Below, in pieces: positions 1 to 8,798 of a stretch of DNA of 64,000 nt. The position numbers were made by a program, and so were the translations under genes. The notes under the pieces were generated by a model. That model was not told where the DNA came from, did not search any database, and saw only the letters and a list, made by a program, of their open reading frames with translations. Position 1 is the first letter of the stretch. Each line of letters starts with the position of its first letter. The stretch comes from an uncultured Eubacteriales bacterium (GTDB lineage: Bacteria; Bacillota; Clostridia; Lachnospirales; Lachnospiraceae), in the NCBI GenBank assembly GCA_900315015.1, contig OMXJ01000003.1:144265-208264 (forward strand), in the 5' to 3' direction.

Positions 1-1
1 T

Positions 2-379
2 TTTTACAAACTGGTAATGGCTTCTGGAAGTGCTGGTACATCAACTTCATTGTTTAGTGATAAGAGTGATTTTCATGCTGAATATGTATATTCTGTCGAG
101 AACATAGAAAGAATAAAGAGTGTAACTGCAGTATTGTTTGTAGATGATGTAGAGTATGAAAGAAAAGATATTACTCAGCAGGTAATTGATGGAACCCCGG
201 TGAAATTTGAAGTAAAGGGTTTTAATAAAAATGTAGTTAAGCAGCTTGAAGTTGAATATATAAATGGATATAAGAGCGTAGAAAGATCAATGGTTCAGGA
301 TTTTGAAAATGCAGGAGATGGCTACAATTTAAAAATCTACGATGCTAATGGAAATATTAAGTATGAACTGGGTGATTAA
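2..379 (+). CDS. C-terminal part of an unidentified protein (5' end outside the window)
   Basis: The reading frame is open to the left edge, so the ATG at 17 is probably an internal methionine. About 126 residues are visible. They are soluble and acidic with beta-rich stretches (for example VTAVLFVDDVEYE), and there is no membrane segment at the end. No family was recognised. A hairpin terminator follows at 486-532, so this is the last gene of its transcript. Confidence 0.5.
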   Translation, partial: FYKLVMASGSAGTSTSLFSDKSDFHAEYVYSVENIERIKSVTAVLFVDDVEYERKDITQQVIDGTPVKFEVKGFNKNVVKQLEVEYINGYKSVERSMVQDFENAGDGYNLKIYDANGNIKYELGD

Positions 380-485
380 GGATTGATTTTTTTATAAATT
401 CGTTGTATTATTCTCAACACCTTTATTTGAAGGGGACTGAAATGTAAGAATTTGAGTTTATAAAAAATAAATAATATTCATTATT

Positions 486-532
486 AACCTAAGTATTAGT
501 TGATTTATTAACTGATATTTAGGTTCTTTTTA
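486..532 (+). terminator. Rho-independent terminator
   Basis: A long imperfect stem (AACCTAAGTATTAGTT with AACTGATATTTAGGTT, loop GATTTATT) is followed by CTTTTTAT. It ends the transcript of the partial gene at the left edge. Confidence 0.7.
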
Positions 533-594
533 TGCTATAATACTCAATTTTGTTGAGTTTGCTCGAAAATATAGATACAAATTATATTTACCTC

Positions 595-622
595 TTGATA
601 AAAGGAATAAAAATGTTATAAT
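595..622 (+). promoter_or_regulatory. Sigma-A-type promoter of the GGDEF/EAL gene
   Basis: TTGATA, a 16-bp spacer and TATAAT, about 117 bp before the ATG at 739. The rest of the 359-bp gap (380-738) is AT-rich and shows no gene. Confidence 0.6.
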
Positions 623-738
623 AGAATTAAATAATAATGGCCTAAAAAATTTAGCATATAAGTATATTAATCAAGAATTTAAGATTGTTTTTTAGAGACA
701 AAAGTAATTGTTGTGGGGAATAGGAAAGGAATGATTGT

Positions 739-2688
739 ATGCTAAAAAAATTTTTGAGTTCTATTGTAGGACTACTGGGGTTAAAAAAGGATTCTGAATA
801 TGTGAAGAATCATAATATAGATGCAAATGTATCCAGCAGTATGTATAACACATCCTTGATGATAGTGATAGAAATCTGGATGATAATACGTTATACGAAA
901 AGGTACGTGTTTGATGCTGAAATTCCAGCAGATTTTCCAACCTGGCTTAAATATACCAAGAATTTCTGGGGATTACTATTTGTAGCAATTATAGTGGTTA
1001 TCTATGACGTTATGTATAAAAAAGGCAAAATTAAATCACGAACTTTAGGTAATGTGGTGATGATTTTATTTGCCGGGTATTGTCTGATCTTTGGTATGTA
1101 TGTATCTCATCATGATTTTGCAGCAGGAAAGATGATTACCTGCTTTTTTGTAATGGCTCTTTATGCAGCATGCCTTTTGATCTGGAAGCCTTATGTATCC
1201 ATTATTTTTTTAACGGTACTCTTTTTTGGATATTCTTATTATTTAGATAATTATACCTTTGATAAAGAAGGAGTGCAGGTGATAATGCTGAGCGGGGACA
1301 GGGTGAATTATTATACATTACTGATTACTCTCATAATGATAGCGATAAGCATTTATCATCAGCGAGTTAATGAAGCCGTAAAGAGTGAAGAACTCGAAAG
1401 AATTGCCGTAGAGGATGATCTGACAGGAGTTCCGAATATGTACTATTTCGGAACGCAGTGTAAGAAGATGATGGGTGATGCAGCAGTTAAGCCTTCAGAT
1501 AAGCTGTATTTATTTATGAATATCGAAAACTTTAAGACATATAACGACCAGCTTGGGTATGAAAAGGGAAATGAATTTCTTAAGAATATAGCAAATAGAT
1601 TTAAAGAGGTCTTTAAGGATGGGATTTTTGCCCGTCAGTCGGATGATCATTTTGTTGCTCTTGTAAATAAGGCTAAAAAAGACGAGTATATAAATAAAGC
1701 CGTTAATGTGCTTGCAGAAGAACACCCCGAGGTATATATGTCACTAAAAGTAGGCGGTTATAGCCCTGTAAACCGTGAAGAAACTCAAGAGATCTGCTGT
1801 GATAGAGCACGCTATGCCTGCGGACTGATAAAGAATAAATACGGAGAAGTATATCGAGAGTATGATAAAAAGATGGATGAGAGCTTTCACCTTCGCCAGT
1901 ATATAGTAAATCATATTGACCAGGCAGTAGAAAAAGGCTATATTAAGGTGTATTACCAGCCTGTTGTATGGTCAAAGGATGGAAAGCTCTGCGGCTGTGA
2001 GGCCTTGGCCAGATGGGATGATCCGGTCTACGGCTTCCTTAGTCCCGGAAAGTTTATATCGGTGCTTGAAGAGTGCAGACTTATTCATAAGCTTGATAAA
2101 TGCATCTATGAGCAGGTTTGCAAGGACATGCATACATCTATAAAAGAAGGCAGGAAAGTTATACCTGTATCGATGAATTTTTCAAGACTAGACTTTGAGC
2201 TTATGGATGTTGTTCAGGTGATGACTAGTCTTGTTGAAAAATATGAAATTCCAAAGGAGAATATTCATATTGAAGTAACCGAATCGGCACTTGGAGAAAA
2301 ACAGGGTAGTCTTAAGACTGCTTTGAACCGCCTTAGAGAGTTGGGCTTTGCTCTATGGCTTGATGATTTTGGAAGCGGTTATTCTTCGCTTAATGTACTT
2401 AAGGATTATAAGTTTGATGTTCTTAAGGTAGATATGGTGTTTCTTTCGAATTTACAAGAAAATGAGTCGGCGCAGAAAATTCTAGCTTGCATAATAGACA
2501 TGGCAGATAGGCTTGGAATGCAGACTCTAACTGAAGGTGTTGAATCATCGCAGGCAGCTGAATATCTTAATAAGATAGGGTGCGGTAGACTTCAGGGCTA
2601 TCTTTACGGAAAGCCAATGCCTTACGAGGAACTGATAGAAAAGATAAGGGCAGGGGAATTTGAAATTACTGATGAAAAGATGTGCTAA
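739..2688 (+). CDS. Membrane c-di-GMP phosphodiesterase with degenerate GGDEF and intact EAL domain
   Basis: 649 residues. About five or six hydrophobic segments lie between residues 35 and 215, then a GGDEF domain (about 222-390) and an EAL domain (about 395-640). The GGDEF start motif DDLTGVPN is present, but the active-site loop reads SDDHF instead of GGDEF, so diguanylate cyclase activity is doubtful; such domains often sense GTP (family knowledge). The EAL side keeps EALARW, EVTES and DDFGSGYSSL, so hydrolysis of c-di-GMP is likely. It has its own promoter and stands alone. GGAAAGGA lies shortly before the ATG. Confidence 0.9.
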   Translation: MLKKFLSSIVGLLGLKKDSEYVKNHNIDANVSSSMYNTSLMIVIEIWMIIRYTKRYVFDAEIPADFPTWLKYTKNFWGLLFVAIIVVIYDVMYKKGKIKSRTLGNVVMILFAGYCLIFGMYVSHHDFAAGKMITCFFVMALYAACLLIWKPYVSIIFLTVLFFGYSYYLDNYTFDKEGVQVIMLSGDRVNYYTLLITLIMIAISIYHQRVNEAVKSEELERIAVEDDLTGVPNMYYFGTQCKKMMGDAAVKPSDKLYLFMNIENFKTYNDQLGYEKGNEFLKNIANRFKEVFKDGIFARQSDDHFVALVNKAKKDEYINKAVNVLAEEHPEVYMSLKVGGYSPVNREETQEICCDRARYACGLIKNKYGEVYREYDKKMDESFHLRQYIVNHIDQAVEKGYIKVYYQPVVWSKDGKLCGCEALARWDDPVYGFLSPGKFISVLEECRLIHKLDKCIYEQVCKDMHTSIKEGRKVIPVSMNFSRLDFELMDVVQVMTSLVEKYEIPKENIHIEVTESALGEKQGSLKTALNRLRELGFALWLDDFGSGYSSLNVLKDYKFDVLKVDMVFLSNLQENESAQKILACIIDMADRLGMQTLTEGVESSQAAEYLNKIGCGRLQGYLYGKPMPYEELIEKIRAGEFEITDEKMC

Positions 2689-2781
2689 GAATGAAGTTAT
2701 AAAAAGGCTTGTAAATTTGAATTCATTGTGCTATTATTATTTACAATTATTTAAATTTCAAGGCAAGGGGGCGCTTTTTAA

Positions 2782-3768
2782 ATGCCTATTATAATACAGA
2801 GAGATTTACCAGCAAAACAGATACTTCAGAGCGAGAATATATTTGTAATGGATGAGGACAGAGCTACTACTCAGGAAATAAGACCTCTGCAGATTGCCAT
2901 ATTAAATATAATGCCGCTTAAGGAAGATACTGAGCTGGATCTATTAAGGGTGATGTCAAATTTTCCTATTCAGCTTCAGATTACCCTATTAACAGTAAAA
3001 AGTCATCAGTCGGTTCATACCACAGTATCACATTTAAATCAGTTCTATCAGACCTGGGGAGACGTAAAAGATAAGTACTTTGACGGACTTATAATTACAG
3101 GTGCCCCTGTAGAGAAGATGGAATTTGAAGAGGTTGATTACTGGAAAGAACTTGAGTGCATAATGGAATGGTCAAAGACTCATGTATATAGCACCTTCCA
3201 TCTATGCTGGGGAGCCCAGGCGGGCCTATATTATCATCATGGAATTAAAAAGCTTATGCTTCCGGCAAAGCTTAGCGGAATTTACCGTCATAAGGTAATT
3301 CATAGAAAAAAGATGATAATGAGAGGCATGGATGATTTTTTCATGGCACCTCAGTCACGTTATACAGGAGTCGATGAGGAAGCAGTCAGAAATAATCCGG
3401 AGCTTTATGTAGTAGCAGAGGGTGCTGATGATGCAGCTGATGTAGGAATTACTCTTGTTCTTGCATATTCCTCAAGACAGATATTCATGATGGGACATAC
3501 TGAGTATGACAGAATGGATCTTGATAAGGAGTATAAGAGAGATTTAGCAAAGGGAATAAATCCGGATATTCCATATAATTATTATCCAGATGACGATCCT
3601 TCAAAGAAGCCTAATTTGAGCTGGAGACTTAGCTCAAATGCACTTTACAGCAACTGGCTCAATATAGTTTATGAGGGAACCCCTTATGACCTTACAGAGC
3701 TAAAGGATGTAAGCTATGATAGCTACACCAGGCTTCACGGAAATGATGAAGAACCTAATGACCAGTGA
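2782..3768 (+). CDS. metA: Homoserine O-acetyltransferase (MetA family)
   Basis: 328 residues, full length for MetA. It acylates homoserine in methionine synthesis in the cytoplasm. The catalytic cysteine is Cys142 in FHLCWGAQAG. Residue 111, in TGAPVE, is glutamate. In the family Glu111 marks acetyl-CoA use and Gly marks succinyl-CoA use, so the acetyl enzyme is inferred despite frequent 'succinyltransferase' labels. An AAGGGGG site precedes the ATG. The next gene (DUF523) follows after 19 bp, so the two are probably co-transcribed. No SAM riboswitch was seen in the 93 bp upstream. Confidence 0.93.
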   Translation: MPIIIQRDLPAKQILQSENIFVMDEDRATTQEIRPLQIAILNIMPLKEDTELDLLRVMSNFPIQLQITLLTVKSHQSVHTTVSHLNQFYQTWGDVKDKYFDGLIITGAPVEKMEFEEVDYWKELECIMEWSKTHVYSTFHLCWGAQAGLYYHHGIKKLMLPAKLSGIYRHKVIHRKKMIMRGMDDFFMAPQSRYTGVDEEAVRNNPELYVVAEGADDAADVGITLVLAYSSRQIFMMGHTEYDRMDLDKEYKRDLAKGINPDIPYNYYPDDDPSKKPNLSWRLSSNALYSNWLNIVYEGTPYDLTELKDVSYDSYTRLHGNDEEPNDQ

Positions 3769-3787
3769 TTAGAAAAAAGAGGTATGT

Positions 3788-4252
3788 ATGGCCGTAATAT
3801 TAGTCAGTAACTGTCTTTTAGGTATAGAATGTAGATACAAGGGCGATGGCTGCCTTTGCCAGGCTGTTTTAGATCTTGCTAAAGATAATACGATTATAGG
3901 AGTATGTCCAGAGCAGATGGGAGGTCTATCTACACCCAGAGATCCATCTGAAATAGTTGGAGATAGGCTTATATCAATTAAGGGAAGGGATGTTACCTTT
4001 GAGTATAACAAGGGTGCAGCTACGGCCTTAAAACTTGCTGAACTTAATAAGGTGGATTTTGCAATATTAAAAGCAAATTCTCCTTCATGCGGGCATGGCT
4101 TAATATATGATGGAAGCTTTACAGGAAAAAAGATTCCTGGAGATGGTGTTACGACAAAGCTTTTGCTTGAAAATGGAATACCGGTATATACAGAAGAACA
4201 GATAGATGAATGGCCGGTAAAGCCTAAAGGCTATAAGAGTAATAAGGCATAG
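3788..4252 (+). CDS. DUF523 family protein (TudS-like desulfidase candidate)
   Basis: 154 residues. It has the DUF523 pattern: SNCLLG (Cys9), VCPEQ (Cys40), STPRDP and SPSCGHG (Cys101). Members such as TudS hold an Fe-S cluster on three conserved cysteines and desulfurate 2-thiouracil (family knowledge); the same three are visible here. It lies 19 bp after metA, which may hint at sulfur metabolism, but the substrate is unknown. The last codons run into a 36-bp tandem repeat that starts at 4242. Confidence 0.8.
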   Translation: MAVILVSNCLLGIECRYKGDGCLCQAVLDLAKDNTIIGVCPEQMGGLSTPRDPSEIVGDRLISIKGRDVTFEYNKGAATALKLAELNKVDFAILKANSPSCGHGLIYDGSFTGKKIPGDGVTTKLLLENGIPVYTEEQIDEWPVKPKGYKSNKA

Positions 4253-4375
4253 AAAAGATATAAGGTTTAGTGAATCGATAAAGCATAGAAAAGATATAAG
4301 GTTTAGTGGAGCTATAAAGCATAGAAAAGAGATAAGGGTTAGTAGAGCGATAAAGCTTACTAGATAAAGAAACGT
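4242..4375 (+). repeat. Tandem repeat, 36-bp period, about 3.5 copies
   Basis: Units start at 4242, 4278, 4314 and 4350 with the core ATAAAGCATAGAAAAGATAT and differ by a few bases. The array begins inside the last codons of the DUF523 gene and fills the gap to the terminator. No function is evident. Confidence 0.85.
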
Positions 4376-4402
4376 AGAAAAATTGTAATGCATAATATAA
4401 AA

Positions 4403-4445
4403 AAGACTGTAGTAAAAGGAAATCCTTTATGCTACAGTCTTTTAT
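4403..4445. terminator. Bidirectional terminator between convergent genes
   Basis: A hairpin of AAGACTGTAG...TAAAAGGA paired with TCCTTTA...CTACAGTCTT has A-runs on the left and T-runs on the right. It can serve the DUF523 gene (+) and the uracil permease gene (-). Confidence 0.75.
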
Positions 4446-4479
4446 TATGCTTAAATTATTAAATATAAAGGCTTATCAA

Positions 4480-6000
4480 TTATCTCTTTGACTTTTTCTT
4501 CTTTTTTGACTTTCCGCCATTAAAAGGCTTTGCATTAAAAGCTTCTTTTGTGCTATCAGAAGGCGCTTCATTAACTTTAGGCTTTGAGGTTACTTTGGGT
4601 TTTTCGGGCGCTTCGGGCACTTCAGGAGTTTTACCGATGTTAACGATAAGATTTGTTATAAGACCAACTATAAGAGCTGCTGCAAGAGAAGTGATTTCAA
4701 GAAGAGCTCCCTTTGTGATTCCGTTGTGACCAAAACCAAAGTAGAGGCCGCCGATACCACAAACAAGAATAGAAGCAACTACGAAAAGGTTCTCAGACTT
4801 GTTAAGGTCAACTCTCTGAATCATCTGAAGACCAGAAACAGCGATAAAACCGTACATTGCGATACAAGCTCCGCCCATTACGCATTTAGGTATAGAATTA
4901 ATCACGCAAACGAATGGAGAGAAGAAGGAAAGTACAATACAACCGCATGCAGCTGTTATAATAGAAACTATAGAAGCATTTCCGGTAATGGCTACGCAAC
5001 CGATAGATTCACCGTAGGTAGTATTTGCAGCACCGCCAAAGAAAGAACCAGCGATAGAACCAAGACCATCACCAAGGAGAGTCTTATCAAGACCAGGATC
5101 GGTAATAAGATCTTTTTCGATGATAGAACTAAGATTCTTATGATCTGCTATGTGCTGAGCAAGCTCAACAATACCAATAGGAACATAGATCATGGCAATA
5201 TTACCAATAGCTGCAGCATCAAGAGGATACTGTCCCTTTGTTTCAAGAGCCTTAAGGAAGAAGAACTTAGGATAATCCACAATACTCTTGATTGAAAAAG
5301 GAGTAAAGGTATCAACGAAAGGCTTAAAATCCATTATCTGCATAGATTCAATGTTAGCAAACTGACCAACAACAGTCATAATGAGAGCAATTATATAACC
5401 AGCACCAACACCGATAATGAAAGGAATAAGCTTCATGTTCTTAGTTCCCTTAGTAGAAGCAAGGACTATTACAAAGAAGGTAAGAAGACCCACTATTATA
5501 GAAGCCCAGTTGTAACCTTCACCGTAAGCAGTATTTCCACCGTTACCCATAATCCAGCTAGTAGCAGTAGAAGAAAGTGATAATCCGATAAGAGCAACAA
5601 TAGGACCGATAATAACATTAGGCATGAGTTTGTTGACCCAGCCAGAACCTATTGCTTTAATAATTATCGCGATAACTACATAAACAAGGCCTGCAAAGGC
5701 TACACCGATAATTACTCCCCAGTAGCCATAGTTCATTCCTATAGATGCTGCATAAGCACCAAGGAAGGTGAAGGAAGAACCTAAAAATACAGGGCTTTTC
5801 TTCTGGGTAAAAAGAATGTAGATGAGAGTACCGACACCAGCGCCAAAGAGTGCTGCTGCAGGATCAGCGTCAAGTCCGTATCCGCTGACAATCATAGGTA
5901 CAAGAAGTGTAGCTGCCATGATTGCAATCATCTGCTGGAAGCCGAAAATCAGAGTCTGAGAAAATTTCGGCTTGTCACTTACGTTGTAAACCAGTTTCAT
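4480..6000 (-). CDS. uraA: Uracil/xanthine permease (NCS2 family)
   Basis: 506 residues with many hydrophobic segments, as in nucleobase:cation symporter-2 proteins that import uracil. The family-like stretch ANTTYGESIG lies in the middle of the protein. The C-terminus is an unusual cytoplasmic tail rich in Pro/Glu/Lys ending in a KKKKK cluster. The start at 6000 is preferred over an upstream ATG at 6033 because AAAGGAGAC lies just before it. It follows the divergent uracil phosphoribosyltransferase gene after 112 bp on the same strand, making an uptake-plus-salvage operon. Confidence 0.9.
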   Translation of the reverse strand: MKLVYNVSDKPKFSQTLIFGFQQMIAIMAATLLVPMIVSGYGLDADPAAALFGAGVGTLIYILFTQKKSPVFLGSSFTFLGAYAASIGMNYGYWGVIIGVAFAGLVYVVIAIIIKAIGSGWVNKLMPNVIIGPIVALIGLSLSSTATSWIMGNGGNTAYGEGYNWASIIVGLLTFFVIVLASTKGTKNMKLIPFIIGVGAGYIIALIMTVVGQFANIESMQIMDFKPFVDTFTPFSIKSIVDYPKFFFLKALETKGQYPLDAAAIGNIAMIYVPIGIVELAQHIADHKNLSSIIEKDLITDPGLDKTLLGDGLGSIAGSFFGGAANTTYGESIGCVAITGNASIVSIITAACGCIVLSFFSPFVCVINSIPKCVMGGACIAMYGFIAVSGLQMIQRVDLNKSENLFVVASILVCGIGGLYFGFGHNGITKGALLEITSLAAALIVGLITNLIVNIGKTPEVPEAPEKPKVTSKPKVNEAPSDSTKEAFNAKPFNGGKSKKKKKSKR

Positions 6001-6112
6001 AAAATGTCTCCTTTGGATAGATTTATTAATCAATGAAGACTATCCTGTACTAATTAACAATACTGGCAGAATTAAAAATACAGCAATCAGCCCTCATTAG
6101 ATTTAAAGATAA

Positions 6113-6772
6113 TTAATTATGAGGCTTATAGCTGACAGTGCCGTTTAAGCGGTCACCTGCATCACCTGCAGCTGTATAAATATAGCCCTGTTCATTTAAT
6201 GGACCAGGAGCATAATTAGCAGCGTATATCATAACATCAGGATGATGCTCGTAAACGAGCTTAACACCGACCTCGGATGCAAAAATACACATAAAGCGGA
6301 CATCCCTGCAGCCTGCTTCCTTTACGTATTTAATTGCTGCATCAGCGCTTCCACCAGTAGCAAAGGCAGGGTCTACAATAATGACAGGACCAGCAGCTAC
6401 ATCTTCAGGAAGTTTAAAATAATAGGTTTCTGGGAGTAAAGTTTTTTCATTGCGGAAAAGACCTATATGACCAACCTTAGCAGTTGGAGATAAGGCTCTC
6501 AATCCTTCAACCATGCCAAGACCGGCACGAAGTATAGGAACAATAGTAAAATCCTCTGCGAGAACAGGGGTGGTGATTTTTTGAAGAGGAGCCTGAATTT
6601 CAACATCCTTAAGCTTAAGGTCACGAAGAACTTCGTAGCCCATGAGCATGGTCAGCTCCTTCACTAATTCACAGAATTCTTTAGAACCGGTATTGATATC
6701 GCACAGATGGCTTACCTTATGCTTTATCAATGGGTGATCAAAAACAACTAAGTTAGATAAATAATCTTCCAT
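6113..6772 (-). CDS. Divergent uracil phosphoribosyltransferase paralogue
   Basis: 219 residues from an ATG at 6772 with GGAGGG upstream; an earlier ATG at 6862 has no such site. UPRTs make UMP from uracil and PRPP. The PRPP loop reads DPAFATGGSA where the usual form is [10 protein letters not shown]. The uracil-binding end reads YIYTAAGDAGDR rather than [11 protein letters not shown]. The segment before it has APGPLNE where the canonical copy has DRELNE. These changes suggest altered kinetics or substrate. It is upstream of the permease gene, so a nucleobase-salvage role is still likely. Confidence 0.85.
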   Translation of the reverse strand: MEDYLSNLVVFDHPLIKHKVSHLCDINTGSKEFCELVKELTMLMGYEVLRDLKLKDVEIQAPLQKITTPVLAEDFTIVPILRAGLGMVEGLRALSPTAKVGHIGLFRNEKTLLPETYYFKLPEDVAAGPVIIVDPAFATGGSADAAIKYVKEAGCRDVRFMCIFASEVGVKLVYEHHPDVMIYAANYAPGPLNEQGYIYTAAGDAGDRLNGTVSYKPHN

Positions 6773-6955
6773 ATGATACCCTCCATAAGAATTTTTCATC
6801 TCCCCTATTATAACAAACTTATAAATAAAAATCCATAAGAAATTTAATATATTAGAATTCATATTATTCTTGAAAAAAACACTGGTTTGATATAGAATAA
6901 AAGGTAGCTGGGAATATTAAAACCCAAAAAGAATAGTGATAAGGAAGGTAAAAAA

Positions 6956-7597
6956 ATGTATAAAGGAAACCCAAATATTACAATTTGTGACCATCCACTT
7001 TTAAAGCACAAGATCACATTACTTCGCATGAAGGAAACAGGAACTAATGAATTTAGAAAGCTAGTTGAAGAAATCGGAATGTTAATGGGCTATGAAGCCT
7101 TAAGAGACCTCGAATTAGAGGATGTAGAAATTGAAACTCCTATAGAAAAATCCATTCAGCCAATGGTAGCTGGAAAAAAGCCTGCAATAGTTCCAATTTT
7201 ACGTGCGGGACTTGGTATGGTAAGCGGACTTTTAGCGCTTATGCCGGCAGCAAAGGTAGGTCATATCGGAATGTACCGCGATGAAGTTACTCATGAGCCA
7301 CATGAATATTACTGCAAGCTTCCAAATCCTATAGAGCTTCGTAGAATATTTGTTGTAGACCCAATGCTTGCAACAGGCGGCTCTGCAGTAGATGCGATAA
7401 ATCAGATTAAAAAGCATGGCGGAAAGAACATAACCTTTATGTGCATCATAGCAGCTCCTGAAGGCCTTAAGAGGTTGTCAGAGGCTCATCCGGATGTAAA
7501 GGTATTTGTAGGAAATCTAGACAGAGAGCTTAACGAAAATGCATATATCTGCCCGGGTCTTGGAGATGCGGGAGACAGAATATTTGGTACCAAATAG
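6956..7597 (+). CDS. upp: Uracil phosphoribosyltransferase
   Basis: 213 residues, the usual UPRT length, converting uracil and PRPP to UMP. It has the canonical PRPP motif [10 protein letters not shown] and the canonical uracil-binding end [20 protein letters not shown] precedes the ATG. It is transcribed away from the divergent paralogue across a 183-bp gap that must hold both promoters. A strong terminator follows at 7632. Confidence 0.93.
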   Translation: MYKGNPNITICDHPLLKHKITLLRMKETGTNEFRKLVEEIGMLMGYEALRDLELEDVEIETPIEKSIQPMVAGKKPAIVPILRAGLGMVSGLLALMPAAKVGHIGMYRDEVTHEPHEYYCKLPNPIELRRIFVVDPMLATGGSAVDAINQIKKHGGKNITFMCIIAAPEGLKRLSEAHPDVKVFVGNLDRELNENAYICPGLGDAGDRIFGTK

Positions 7598-7631
7598 GTA
7601 AATTGGTAATTAAATCAAATATTAAAACAGA

Positions 7632-7676
7632 AGACATCCAGTATATAAGTTTATCATAAGACTGGATGTCTTTTTT
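7632..7676 (+). terminator. Rho-independent terminator after upp
   Basis: Stem AGACATCCAGT with ACTGGATGTCT followed by TTTTTT. Confidence 0.85.
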
Positions 7677-7727
7677 AGTATATTTTTAAGGAAATTTTTT
7701 ATGATTTGTCTTGATGGTCAAAACAAG

Positions 7728-7756
7728 TTGATTTTAACTTTAAATAATAGTATAAT
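7728..7756 (+). promoter_or_regulatory. Sigma-A-type promoter of the esterase gene
   Basis: TTGATT, 17 bp, TATAAT. The expected start of transcription is near 7763, so an ATG at 7763 would have almost no leader. This supports the translation start at 7808. Confidence 0.7.
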
Positions 7757-7807
7757 TGCGCTATGGGTTGGTTAAAAAAACACTATAATAAAATTTACGG
7801 AGAATAT

Positions 7808-8638
7808 ATGATTACAGAAAAGTTTGATATTAAGGTAGAGGGCTCTCTACCAGGAGCAGCATTATATACATATATAATTGACTATAGTGCAGAGCTTGTA
7901 GTTAATGAAAGACCTCTTATTCTTTTATGTCCGGGAGGCGGTTATGAGTGGACTTCAGACAGAGAGGCAGAGATTTTGGCGCTTCAGTTCCTTGCTATGG
8001 GTTTTAACGCAGCTGTGCTTAGATATTCAGTAGCACCTGCAGTATTTCCTACAGCACTATTAGAACTCTGTGAAGCAATGAAGATAGTAAAAGAAAATGC
8101 AGAAAAATGGCATGTTTTAAAGGATAAGATATTTGTAGAGGGATGCTCTGCAGGAGGACATCTTGCAGCTTCACTTGGAGTTTTCTGGAACAAGAAATGG
8201 CTTTCAGAAAAGGCAGGCGTAGCAAATGAGGTATTAAAGCCGGCTGGAATGATTCTATGCTATCCGGTTATTACTTCTGGAGAATATGCCCATAGAGGCT
8301 CTTTTAATGCACTTCTTAAGGGGATTGAGACAGAGGAGCTCTTAGAGGAGGTCTCACTAGAAAAGCAGGTTACTACAGATACACCTCCAGCATTCATCTG
8401 GCATACCTTTACAGATGATGCAGTACCTGTTGAAAATTCCATATTCTTTATTACAGAACTCAGAAAGAACAAAGTAAATACAGAATTTCATATGTACCCA
8501 GTAGGAGGCCACGGTTATTCTACAGCAAAGCTTATAACCAAGTCACCTCATGGAAACGAGATACAGGTTGAATGTCAGAACTGGTTAAATCAGGCTGAAA
8601 TGTGGGTAAATAACGTAGTAAACGGTAATATTAAATAG
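7808..8638 (+). CDS. Alpha/beta hydrolase, probable carbohydrate esterase
   Basis: 276 residues from the ATG at 7808, which has ACGGAG 5 bp upstream. The oxyanion-hole region reads CPGGGYEW and the nucleophile elbow is GCSAGG. A probable acid lies in FTDDAVP and the catalytic histidine in GGHGYS. This set is typical of small cytoplasmic esterases related to acetyl-xylan and feruloyl esterases (BD-FAE group). There is no signal peptide, so it would act on imported sugars or xenobiotic esters. The substrate is not determined. The next gene is a secreted GH3 enzyme with its own terminator between them. Confidence 0.8.
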   Translation: MITEKFDIKVEGSLPGAALYTYIIDYSAELVVNERPLILLCPGGGYEWTSDREAEILALQFLAMGFNAAVLRYSVAPAVFPTALLELCEAMKIVKENAEKWHVLKDKIFVEGCSAGGHLAASLGVFWNKKWLSEKAGVANEVLKPAGMILCYPVITSGEYAHRGSFNALLKGIETEELLEEVSLEKQVTTDTPPAFIWHTFTDDAVPVENSIFFITELRKNKVNTEFHMYPVGGHGYSTAKLITKSPHGNEIQVECQNWLNQAEMWVNNVVNGNIK

Positions 8639-8743
8639 TATGTTTTGTTGTGTTGTTTGCAATCTATGCGGTAATAAGAACAACAACAATTATATTTGTG
8701 GCAAAAATATTTAAATAATCAGGTTGATTAATATTTAAAATGG

Positions 8744-8775
8744 GCTTTCGTGAGAATTTACGAAAGCTTATTTTT
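8744..8775 (+). terminator. Rho-independent terminator after the esterase gene
   Basis: GCTTTCGT paired with ACGAAAGC, then TTATTTTT. Confidence 0.75.
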
Positions 8776-8798
8776 GAGATTAGAAGGAAGGTAAGAAA

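Noticed and set aside
2689..2781. SAM or T-box leader before metA
   Set aside because: The 93-bp gap shows no T-box bulge sequence and no SAM aptamer core.
4242..4375. CRISPR array from 36-bp periodic units
   Set aside because: The units are contiguous with no unique spacers and lie partly in a coding end, so this is an ordinary tandem repeat.
4726..5295. A 189-codon open frame opposite the uracil permease gene
   Set aside because: It has no ribosome binding site and lies entirely within the antisense strand of a clear permease gene.
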